DNA of 6,899 nucleotides from Akkermansiaceae bacterium UBA4145 (GTDB taxonomy: Bacteria > Verrucomicrobiota > Verrucomicrobiia > Verrucomicrobiales > Akkermansiaceae): assembly GCA_002380675.1 (NCBI GenBank), contig DFWB01000316.1:1-6899 (forward strand), in the 5' to 3' direction. The position numbers and the translations under genes were made by a program. Shown one piece after another: positions 1-6,372 of this stretch. How positions within the stretch are numbered: the stretch's first letter is position 1; every line of letters starts with the position of its first letter. The notes under the pieces were generated by a model. It did no database searches. It saw nothing but the letters and a program-made list of their open reading frames with translations, and was not told the origin of the DNA.

Positions 1-2
1 GT

Positions 3-1646
3 GTGGAGGATAATACCGGCATCTTTCTAAACTCGTCGCATACGGGCACAGACCCCCTGAACGCGGACAGCGACCGTGATGGGCTGCCTGACGGCGTGGA
101 GAATCCAACAGAGCCTTTCGTTCATCACCAGCAACCGGGAACAGACCCGAACAACCCTGACACGGACGGGGACAGCATGGGGGATAATGTTGAAATTTTA
201 GCAGGCCGGAATCCCACCCTCTACACCGCCCCTCCAACCAGCTACTATCAGGATTTTGACCGGTTTCCAAATGGCACCACGGACCTCGGTGATGGCACCG
301 TCATAGCTGGTGCCGCAGCCAGCGTGGAGAATGGTCAACTCCGGCTCACGGTTGACGGCCAGAGGCTGGGTCGGTCGAGCTTCTCGATTCCCGCCCTCGG
401 AGGATCATCCGGGGGCTGGACCGCAAACTTCGATGTCACGATCGCCGATGGCCCACTCCAAGATGTCCCGGCAGACGGATTTTCTCTGAACTACGGCAAT
501 GCACCGCTCGGTATACTCGGATCCGGCGAGGAGGGCATGCAAAACGAGGATAGAGTCACTGAAAATCTATCTTTTGAGGTCGACACATGGAGAAACTTTG
601 ACACCGAACAGGGTTTGAGTATCTCGGGTAAGACGAGGGGAGCAGAGGCAGGAAACTTCGCCTTCGTGAACGGCCCCATCCTCCGGGATGGAGCTACTGT
701 CTCGGGAGCTATTTCCGTCATCTGGGACCCCGTTGACGGGGCCACTTTTATTACCACCGGTTTCGATACCAATGCTGAGCTCATCGATATCAGCACCGGC
801 CCTTTCACCCCTGACGACTCTTACTCTTTTGTTATTTCAGCGCGAGTGGGCGATGCTACCCAAACCCTTCTCATTGATAACATTGAGATCTCGAGCACCA
901 TGTCTACAGAGAGACAATTTGGTATTCGGAGCTTAGGTCGGAATCTTGAGCTCTCCTTTGAGAGCCACGAGGGCAAGGTCTACGACATTCTCGCAAGCTC
1001 CAACCCAGCCAACGAAGGAAACCCCGCTAGCTGGCGCATCTGGCAGGAGAACATTGCTGCCACCGCCCCCCTCAACGTCGAGACCTTCCCCCGACCCACC
1101 GAAGAGAACCTCTTCATGGTTATCGTGGAAAGGGATGCTCCTCCTTTCTTCCTGGAGGACTTTGAGTCAGGACCGAACGGATGGACTGTGGGCTCCAACA
1201 ACGCCAATCAGGAAACCATGTGGCAGCTTGGTCTACCGGCGGCCGGCACCGGCCCCTCCACTGGAGCTGACAGATCGACCCGCGCATTCACTACCAACCT
1301 TGGCAACTATGGAGACAATGCCGATATCTTTCTCCGATCTCCGGCGATTGATTTGACTCGCAGAAACTTTACGCGAGCCACTTTCATGATGGATCACTAT
1401 CGTGATGCAGACGGCCTTGGCGACCTCTTCGGCGTACGAGTCCTGAGAGCCCGTGATGGCAGTGTTCTTGCCAACATCGACCCTGACCCCTCGGTATTTG
1501 ATGCCGATTGGGTCCCCCTGAGTGAAGACCTCTCCTCTGTGGCTCTGGGAGAAGAAATTATTCTAGAATTCTGGTTCTCCAGTGACGCTAGTGGCGACTC
1601 TTTCAGTGGATGGTCGATTGACAATGTGGCCATCGATGTTCGCTAA
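3..1646 (+). CDS. Secreted multidomain protein with TSP3-type calcium repeats and two jelly-roll-like domains (5' partial)
   Basis: The frame is open from the left edge, so this is the C-terminal 547 residues of a longer protein; the GTG at position 3 need not be the start. Two acidic repeats of the bacterial thrombospondin type 3 kind lie at residues 22-33 (DSDRDGLPDGVE) and 53-64 (DTDGDSMGDNVE), each with the spaced Asp residues that bind calcium in this family. A first beta-rich, lectin/LamG-like domain spans about 81-297, from DFDRFPNG to LLIDNIEIS. A linker at about 298-379 resembles the short module with a SFES..G..Y pattern and an SW..W segment seen in planctomycete and verrucomicrobial surface proteins. 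A second domain at about 383-547 starts DFESGPNGW and ends WSIDNVAIDVR, resembling MAM/jelly-roll domains. No PEP-CTERM or other C-terminal sorting signal is present. The role is probably extracellular binding or adhesion; the substrate is unknown. The family type is clear, the exact domain names are not. Confidence 0.85.
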   Translation: MEDNTGIFLNSSHTGTDPLNADSDRDGLPDGVENPTEPFVHHQQPGTDPNNPDTDGDSMGDNVEILAGRNPTLYTAPPTSYYQDFDRFPNGTTDLGDGTVIAGAAASVENGQLRLTVDGQRLGRSSFSIPALGGSSGGWTANFDVTIADGPLQDVPADGFSLNYGNAPLGILGSGEEGMQNEDRVTENLSFEVDTWRNFDTEQGLSISGKTRGAEAGNFAFVNGPILRDGATVSGAISVIWDPVDGATFITTGFDTNAELIDISTGPFTPDDSYSFVISARVGDATQTLLIDNIEISSTMSTERQFGIRSLGRNLELSFESHEGKVYDILASSNPANEGNPASWRIWQENIAATAPLNVETFPRPTEENLFMVIVERDAPPFFLEDFESGPNGWTVGSNNANQETMWQLGLPAAGTGPSTGADRSTRAFTTNLGNYGDNADIFLRSPAIDLTRRNFTRATFMMDHYRDADGLGDLFGVRVLRARDGSVLANIDPDPSVFDADWVPLSEDLSSVALGEEIILEFWFSSDASGDSFSGWSIDNVAIDVR

Positions 1647-1677
1647 CAGCATCCATCTGTCTATTGGATAACGACGG

Positions 1678-1702
1678 TCTTCGGGGCCTGTCGCCCCGAA
1701 GA
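1678..1702. terminator. Hairpin between two convergent genes, possible bidirectional terminator
   Basis: TCTTCGGGGC (1678-1687) pairs perfectly with GCCCCGAAGA (1693-1702) around the 5-nt loop CTGTC, giving a GC-rich 10-bp stem. It lies 31 bp after the stop of the left gene and 27 bp before the end of the DUF1080 gene, so it can serve both strands. Neither strand has a T-run after the stem, so this is not a canonical Rho-independent terminator. It may instead be an RNA 3'-end stabiliser or work with other factors. Confidence 0.6.
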
Positions 1703-1729
1703 ATGCCATCAGCAACTGGCAACGCCAGA

Positions 1730-2380
1730 TTATTTGGAAGGCCTGATTCTGATCTTGCGGAACCGAACCTCAAACCCCCCGGGAGAGTGGTACTGCAATC
1801 CAATGACCCCGCTTGAAGCGCTCTTCTTCGGATCCTTGTCATCAAACTCGATGGTAACAACCCCATTAAGTTCCTGTGTCAACTTTGACCCTTTCGCTGT
1901 GATCAGATACTTATTCCAGCCATTGTCCTTCTTTATCGTGGGTTTGTTCTTATAGGTGCCCGCAAGCACGCCACGACCCCTCTCCTCGTAAAGCTTTCCA
2001 TACCACCCGTTTCCGATATCCGCCTGATATCCACTGACTACCCATTTATTGGCCCCACTCTCGGACTGTTTGGAACGAACCTGGATACCGCTATTCCCCT
2101 TTCCGTCCACAAGGACCCATTCTGCCTCCAATTCGAAATCAGCGAATGGATGCTGATAGATAAGAAACGTATTTCCTCCTTTAAGCTTATCAATCTGCCC
2201 CGAGATATATCCTTCTTTGACTCGCCATACGTCAGGGCTACCGCTCCACCCCGTGAGGTCCTTTCCATTGAAAAGGGTAATCCATCCGTCCTTATCGGGC
2301 TTGGGCAGTTCGTGGTGCTCTGCAAAAAGAGAGCTGAAAGGAAGAGTGAGAGAAATTGCGAGGGCGACTATGTGTTTCAT
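1730..2380 (-). CDS. Exported DUF1080 / 3-keto-disaccharide hydrolase family protein (PF06439)
   Basis: This 216-residue protein has a Sec-type signal peptide at residues 1-20 (basic KH, a hydrophobic core, then probable cleavage after SSLFA, before EHH). The mature part is a single DUF1080 domain, a concanavalin-like beta sandwich. Family-typical segments are GWITLFNGKDLTGW (32-45), WRVKEGYISG (52-61), NSGIQVRS (96-103), the SGYQADIGNGWYGKLYEERG stretch (116-135), GWNKY, and a C-terminal GVIGLQYHSPGGFEVRFRKIRIRP that closes the fold. Members act on 3-keto-glycosides or are found with sugar oxidoreductases in glycan degradation; many paralogues occur in Verrucomicrobiota, Planctomycetota and Bacteroidota. 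The stop is TAA and the ATG is followed directly by the signal peptide, which supports this start, although no good Shine-Dalgarno sequence precedes it (CACATCGAAAA before ATG). No dehydrogenase or sugar-pathway gene is adjacent, so the substrate cannot be inferred. The family call is firm; enzymatic activity is inferred. Confidence 0.93.
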   Translation of the reverse strand: MKHIVALAISLTLPFSSLFAEHHELPKPDKDGWITLFNGKDLTGWSGSPDVWRVKEGYISGQIDKLKGGNTFLIYQHPFADFELEAEWVLVDGKGNSGIQVRSKQSESGANKWVVSGYQADIGNGWYGKLYEERGRGVLAGTYKNKPTIKKDNGWNKYLITAKGSKLTQELNGVVTIEFDDKDPKKSASSGVIGLQYHSPGGFEVRFRKIRIRPSK

Positions 2381-2519
2381 TTTTCGATGTGACTGGCGAT
2401 TTTCCAGATGCAGTAGCCCGACGCGAGCATTTTCATACTCAACTCATCAGGTGCCTAATCGCCTCGTTTGAAAGAGAACACTTCACTTACAGGCGGAAGG
2501 GGGCTTCAATTCCCTGCCC
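2381..2519. promoter_or_regulatory. Divergent intergenic region (DUF1080 gene and ppc)
   Basis: These 139 bp separate the divergent starts of the DUF1080 gene and ppc, so they should hold the promoters of both. The best sigma70-like match for ppc is TTTTCA (2430-2435) and CCTAAT (2454-2459), 18 bp apart and each 4/6 to consensus, which is weak. A purine tract, GGAAGGGGG (2495-2503), precedes the ppc ATG by 16 nt, long for a Shine-Dalgarno sequence. An in-frame TGA at 2469-2471 limits upstream extension of ppc. No operator palindrome or riboswitch is evident. Confidence 0.35.
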
Positions 2520-5252
2520 ATGACCTCCTCGAACACCACCCGGGATGAACTGCGAGTTCAAGGCTTCGACCTGATCGACGAAACCCTGTCCTACCTGATT
2601 TCCTGCCTCTCCGATGCATTGAAGTCGCTCGGTGAAGATGAGCTTATCCCCTATATTCCATGGAGTGGACAGGTCCCCGAGGGCGAATTACCTAAGGGCA
2701 CACAGCAGTTGTATTCGGTGGGTTTCCAGCTTCTCAATATGGTCGAGGAGCGAGTGGCCTCCGCCATCAGGCGAGAGCGAGAAAAAGAACTGGGGGCCGA
2801 CTCCATTCGCGGTCTCTGGCCCCACGCTCTGAAGGATATGACCGCGGCTGGACTCTCCCCCGATGATATTATCAAGCTCCTTGGAGATGTGAGCGTTCAA
2901 CCTGTCCTGACCGCCCACCCGACTGAGGCCAAGCGAAGTTCCATCCGCGAGCGCCTCCGCGCTCTCTACAACCAGCTGGTGCGAAGCGAGTATCCCAAAT
3001 ACACGGAACGGGAGCGCCGACGAATCCGAGAGCGAATGGTTACCGCGCTGGAGAGCTTGTGGCGCACTGGAGAAATCCATCTTGTTCGCCCTGACATTTA
3101 CCATGAACTCAACGAGGCTATTCACTACTTGCGCGATCTATTCCCCGCATCCCTGAACCGCCTTGACCTTCACTTTACGGAAGCGTGGCGCGATGCGGGA
3201 TTTCCACTGGAGAAACTTCGCGAGGCAGGAAATATCCCAAGGCTCTCTTTCGGAACCTGGATTGGTGGGGACCGCGACGGCCATCCTCTCGTGACGCCTG
3301 AGGTAACAGAACGCTCTCTTGAGCTTCTCCGCGATGCGGCACTCGAACTGCTCCACCGTGAGATCACCAATCTCGCCTCCATCCTGACACTCTCCATTCA
3401 TCACAATGAAGTCCCCGGGGAATTACAGAACCGCATTATAGAACTTGGCCTCTCTCTTCATGATGAGGATGTCGTCAACAAGCTCCAGCATCAGGTCGGC
3501 CAGGAGCCATGGCGTCATCTGGCGTGCCTCATGGCTGCCCGACTTAAAGCCCAGATCGATGGCGCACCCGGCTACTCAAATCCCGAGGCCCTTGCCCGTG
3601 ATCTCGAATTAATTTCTGAAAGTATCATTGCGAATGGGTGTGCGCTTATTGAGGAGCAGCACATCCGCCCGCTCCGGCACAAACTTGAAATTTTCGGCTT
3701 TCACCTTGCCGCCCTTGAAATCAGACAAAACTCCGATTTCCATGATCGCGCGATTTCGCAATTACTCGCAGCTGCAGGGGTAGAGGATGGCGCACACTAT
3801 GCGGAATGGCCTGAAGACAAACGGGTAGCATTTCTCAACGAAGAACTACAATCTACCCGACCGTTTCTTCACGACAGCCTCGATGCAGGCAAGGAGGCAA
3901 CTCTCGTACTCGACTCCTACCGCGTCATCGCAGCGCACCTTGAAGAAAATGGCCCAGCAGGAATTGGAGGCCTGATTGTTTCAATGACTCGCCAGGTATC
4001 CGACCTTCTTGGTGTCTTTCTTCTGGCCCGGGAAGCTGGACTGATGACTCCCGCGTCAGAGGGGCTCATCTGCCCTCTTGAAGTCGTTCCGTTATTCGAA
4101 ACCATCGACGATCTCCATCGGGCACCCGGAATTCTCGACCAATTTCTCAGGCATCCGATCGTTAAGAGACGGCGCTCAGGAGAACAGCAGGTCATGCTCG
4201 GCTACTCGGACTCCAATAAGGACTGTGGCATCCTAGCCGCTGCCTGGGCCCTCAACCAGGGACAGAAAAATCTTTCAGAAGTAGCGCGCCGGCATGACAT
4301 AAAACTGCGATACTTTCACGGACGCGGCGGCACGATCTCTCGTGGTGCTGGACCAACGCACTGGTTCATGGCCTCTCTCCCTCATGGTTCATTGAGTGGC
4401 GGGTTTCGAATGACAGAGCAAGGCGAAACGATTGCACAGAAATATGCTAACCTTGCCAACGCTACCTATCATCTGGAACTCCTTCTCGCCGGCACCGCTA
4501 TTACGACCGCAATTCACAGCAGACCGGAGAGCCACAAGGATCCGGCGGAAGATTTCCTTCCGGACTTATCCAAGGCGAGTCAAGAAGCCTACCAGACACT
4601 GCTCCGCTCCGACGGATTTATCGATTTCTATCGACAGGTCACCCCCATCGATGCGCTGGAGAACTCCTGCATTGGTTCCCGCCCGACCAGGAGAACAGGC
4701 AAAAAAGGTCACTCCATCGATGATCTCAGAGCGATCCCATGGGTCTTCTCATGGACACAGGCCCGTTTCTATCTACCCGGATGGTTCGGAGTCGGCACAG
4801 CCCTCGAGTCTCTAAAAACGCAGCAACCAGAACGTTTCCTTCGCCTCAAGGAGGAATTTCGCGAGTCCTCCTTCCTCGGCTATACCTTAACCAACGTCGA
4901 AACCAATCTGGCTTCCGCAAACCTGGAGGTGATGACTCAGTATTCTTCGCTGGTTGAAGACGAGTCCCTGAGAGACCGCTTCATGAAAATCATTGTTGCC
5001 GAATTCAATCGCACCCGTGAACTACTGACTGAACTCTACGATGGGGACATCCTTAAGCGAAGGCCCCGGATGGCAAAAACACTCGAGATCCGTGAAGCTC
5101 CACTAAAGGTTCTTCATCAGCAACAGGTGTCGCTTCTCAGAGAATGGCGCCAACAAATCCAGTCTGGCGGGGAAGCGGAGGCAGAAGGCCTTCTGCCTCG
5201 CATGCTCCTTTCCATCAACGCCATCGCAGCTGGGTTACGTACGACCGGCTAA
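2520..5252 (+). CDS. ppc: Phosphoenolpyruvate carboxylase
   Basis: This 910-residue protein is a full-length PEPC (E. coli: 883). It makes oxaloacetate and phosphate from PEP and bicarbonate in the cytoplasm with Mg2+/Mn2+, replenishing the TCA cycle. Visible landmarks in order: QPVLTAHPTEAKR with catalytic His133 (E. coli His138); FGTWIGGDRDGHP at 244-256; EIRQ at 400-403; VVPLFETIDDL with metal ligand Glu527 (Glu506); GYSDSNKDCG with metal ligand Asp564 (Asp543) and Lys567; FHGRGGTISRG with His600, Arg602 and Arg608 (His579, Arg581, Arg587); MTEQGE; GSRPTRR; RAIPWVFSWTQ; and a terminal SINAIAAGLRTTG. The catalytic set looks intact. Of the four E. coli aspartate-inhibition residues, Arg587 and Arg832 are kept (Arg608, Arg858), while Lys773 corresponds to Ser799 and Asn881 to Thr908, so feedback inhibition may differ. 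It is a lone gene, divergent from DUF1080 and convergent with the prepilin-like gene. ATG at 2520 is the only ATG after the upstream in-frame stop at 2469. Confidence 0.98.
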   Translation: MTSSNTTRDELRVQGFDLIDETLSYLISCLSDALKSLGEDELIPYIPWSGQVPEGELPKGTQQLYSVGFQLLNMVEERVASAIRREREKELGADSIRGLWPHALKDMTAAGLSPDDIIKLLGDVSVQPVLTAHPTEAKRSSIRERLRALYNQLVRSEYPKYTERERRRIRERMVTALESLWRTGEIHLVRPDIYHELNEAIHYLRDLFPASLNRLDLHFTEAWRDAGFPLEKLREAGNIPRLSFGTWIGGDRDGHPLVTPEVTERSLELLRDAALELLHREITNLASILTLSIHHNEVPGELQNRIIELGLSLHDEDVVNKLQHQVGQEPWRHLACLMAARLKAQIDGAPGYSNPEALARDLELISESIIANGCALIEEQHIRPLRHKLEIFGFHLAALEIRQNSDFHDRAISQLLAAAGVEDGAHYAEWPEDKRVAFLNEELQSTRPFLHDSLDAGKEATLVLDSYRVIAAHLEENGPAGIGGLIVSMTRQVSDLLGVFLLAREAGLMTPASEGLICPLEVVPLFETIDDLHRAPGILDQFLRHPIVKRRRSGEQQVMLGYSDSNKDCGILAAAWALNQGQKNLSEVARRHDIKLRYFHGRGGTISRGAGPTHWFMASLPHGSLSGGFRMTEQGETIAQKYANLANATYHLELLLAGTAITTAIHSRPESHKDPAEDFLPDLSKASQEAYQTLLRSDGFIDFYRQVTPIDALENSCIGSRPTRRTGKKGHSIDDLRAIPWVFSWTQARFYLPGWFGVGTALESLKTQQPERFLRLKEEFRESSFLGYTLTNVETNLASANLEVMTQYSSLVEDESLRDRFMKIIVAEFNRTRELLTELYDGDILKRRPRMAKTLEIREAPLKVLHQQQVSLLREWRQQIQSGGEAEAEGLLPRMLLSINAIAAGLRTTG

Positions 5253-5281
5253 CAGGCCATCGCGACGAGGAGAAGGCTCCC

Positions 5282-6079
5282 TCAGTTGGGATCATCATCT
5301 GGATCCCTTGTCCACACCACACTACTTCCTTCCTCGAGAGTTTTCACTTGCCCACTTCCGGTCAGGATTTCCCTCGGAGACTTTACCTCAACGTGTCCAT
5401 CTGCGAACAGTAGAAGACCTTTCTGGTTATGCCTCCCGGCGAACGCCTTCGGTCCCGCTTTTGGAGAGGCTGAGAAGTTGGCCTGTGAGCGTATTACCTT
5501 TTCGTCTTTCGGCATTCCCCGCTCCAGAAAAATGACAGTACTCGCTGGAGCCTGAATCGAGGCCAATGTGCCCTGAGGCTTATCCCCCGTGTCATTGTCC
5601 CTGCGCTGCAGACGACTATTCATCCCGATTGCAAACATCGGATTCTCCAGCTTCTTTTCGCTCTTCGGATAGGGTGCGCCGGGAACAAAAAGCGGATAGC
5701 CGTCCTCATAAAAGAGTTCAGGCTTCCCCTCCTCCCCAATCTCACCCACAGACTTTCGCGACATATTCAAGGTGAGGGCATTGTACCACACCTCACTCGC
5801 GGCCTCTTCCGACGCAGCCTGCCACGTATCGCCCGATCCAGAGTGGTTTTCCCGAGGCAGCAACCCTCCATTTTCGCCCGTGTAGGCGACGAAGGCAGCA
5901 CCCAAGTCCTTGATTTTCTGAGTAGCTCTCACCTGCTGAGCCTTCTCACGCCCATTTTTCATCACCTGCAGGGTGAGCCCGGCAAGAACCATCACAACCG
6001 AGATCGCCACCAACAATTCCATCATCGTAAACCCGGACAGATGGGTAGCGCGAGTCGCCAATCGGCTCGTTGTTTTCAT
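5282..6079 (-). CDS. Prepilin-like protein with N-terminal cleavage/methylation signal and H-X9-DG motif
   Basis: This 265-residue protein begins with a basic leader (several Arg and Lys in 1-16) followed by SG|FTMMELLVAISVVMVL. Prepilin peptidase would cut after Gly16, leaving Phe17 as residue 1 and Glu21 as the conserved Glu5. Residues about 22-40 form the hydrophobic helix that anchors pilins and pseudopilins in the membrane, followed by a charged amphipathic helix (NGREKAQQVRATQKIKDLG). Near the C-terminus, His217 and Asp227-Gly228 in HNQKGLLLFADG fit the H-X9-DG domain, common in the large prepilin-like families of planctomycetes and verrucomicrobia (DUF1559-type and relatives). The tail is acidic (DPDDDPN). 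Proteins of this type are presumed minor pilins, pseudopilins or surface fibres; the specific role is unknown. No secretion or pilus assembly gene is adjacent. Its 3' end lies 29 bp from the ppc stop, with no convincing terminator between. No Shine-Dalgarno sequence is seen before ATG; the leader architecture supports the start. Confidence 0.93.
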   Translation of the reverse strand: MKTTSRLATRATHLSGFTMMELLVAISVVMVLAGLTLQVMKNGREKAQQVRATQKIKDLGAAFVAYTGENGGLLPRENHSGSGDTWQAASEEAASEVWYNALTLNMSRKSVGEIGEEGKPELFYEDGYPLFVPGAPYPKSEKKLENPMFAIGMNSRLQRRDNDTGDKPQGTLASIQAPASTVIFLERGMPKDEKVIRSQANFSASPKAGPKAFAGRHNQKGLLLFADGHVEVKSPREILTGSGQVKTLEEGSSVVWTRDPDDDPN

Positions 6080-6372
6080 GGATTTCGGTCAATGCGCACT
6101 TCTACCGGAGTGCGTCATGGGGGAAAGTGGCAGACCGGAAGTTTGTCTGAATTTACCCTATTAGGCAAGCCGGCTTTGACTGCATACTTTTCCCCTTAGT
6201 CCTGCAAATCATGGTGTTCCCGGTAACAGTCCTACCCGAAAAAGGTAATTACCCGCAAATCACCTGATATTTGGTCAATTGAATCCGCCTAACTGCAAGG
6301 AATTAGGCTTGTTGGCAAACCATATGCAAAACAAAGTGTTCTCCATCCTTTCAGAGGCTGCGCCTGTCTTCG
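6080..6372. promoter_or_regulatory. 293-bp divergent intergenic region rich in short palindromes and repeats
   Basis: This non-coding stretch separates the divergent prepilin-like gene and the right-hand secreted-protein gene, so it must carry or adjoin both promoters. I found no convincing -35/-10 pair. It holds exact palindromes AAGCCGGCTT (6167-6176), GGTAATTACC (6244-6253) and TCAATTGA (6275-6282), and an inverted repeat GCCTAA (6287-6292) / TTAGGC (6303-6308) with a 10-nt loop. The purine motif AGAGG (6353-6357) is 15 nt before the ATG at 6373. No tRNA, known riboswitch or substantial gene is visible. Confidence 0.4.
6204..6262. repeat. Short direct repeats around a GGTAATTACC palindrome
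   Basis: GCAAATCA occurs at 6204-6211 and again at 6255-6262. Between them, GGTAA followed by TACCCG occurs twice: GGTAA (6222-6226) with TACCCG (6233-6238), and GGTAA (6244-6248) with TACCCG (6250-6255). The second copy collapses into the perfect palindrome GGTAATTACC. The arrangement resembles paired operator half-sites upstream of the right-hand secreted-protein gene, but no regulator is identified and chance is not excluded. Confidence 0.4.

Noticed and set aside
946..1356. Plus-strand open frame of 136 codons in another frame of the left gene
   Set aside because: It is low-complexity (Ser, Pro, Thr, Arg) and typical of a frame-shifted shadow of a real coding region.
2688..3125. Minus-strand open frame of 145 codons inside ppc
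   Set aside because: It is antisense to conserved PEPC sequence, has no recognisable domain, and is explained by the codon structure of the real gene.
5288..5307. GGGATC/GATCCC inverted repeat as a ppc terminator
   Set aside because: The stem is only 6 bp with an 8-nt loop, lacks a T-run and lies inside the coding end of the prepilin-like gene.
6176..6204. TTGACT as a -35 box with a downstream TTAGTC
   Set aside because: The spacing is about 14 bp and the -10 match is poor, so it is not a supportable sigma70 promoter.
6271..6345. Possible cyclic di-GMP (GEMM) riboswitch suggested by GGCAAACCAT near 6314-6323
   Set aside because: Only this short string resembles the consensus; the conserved paired stems and the downstream GGGACGCAAAGCC-like element are absent.
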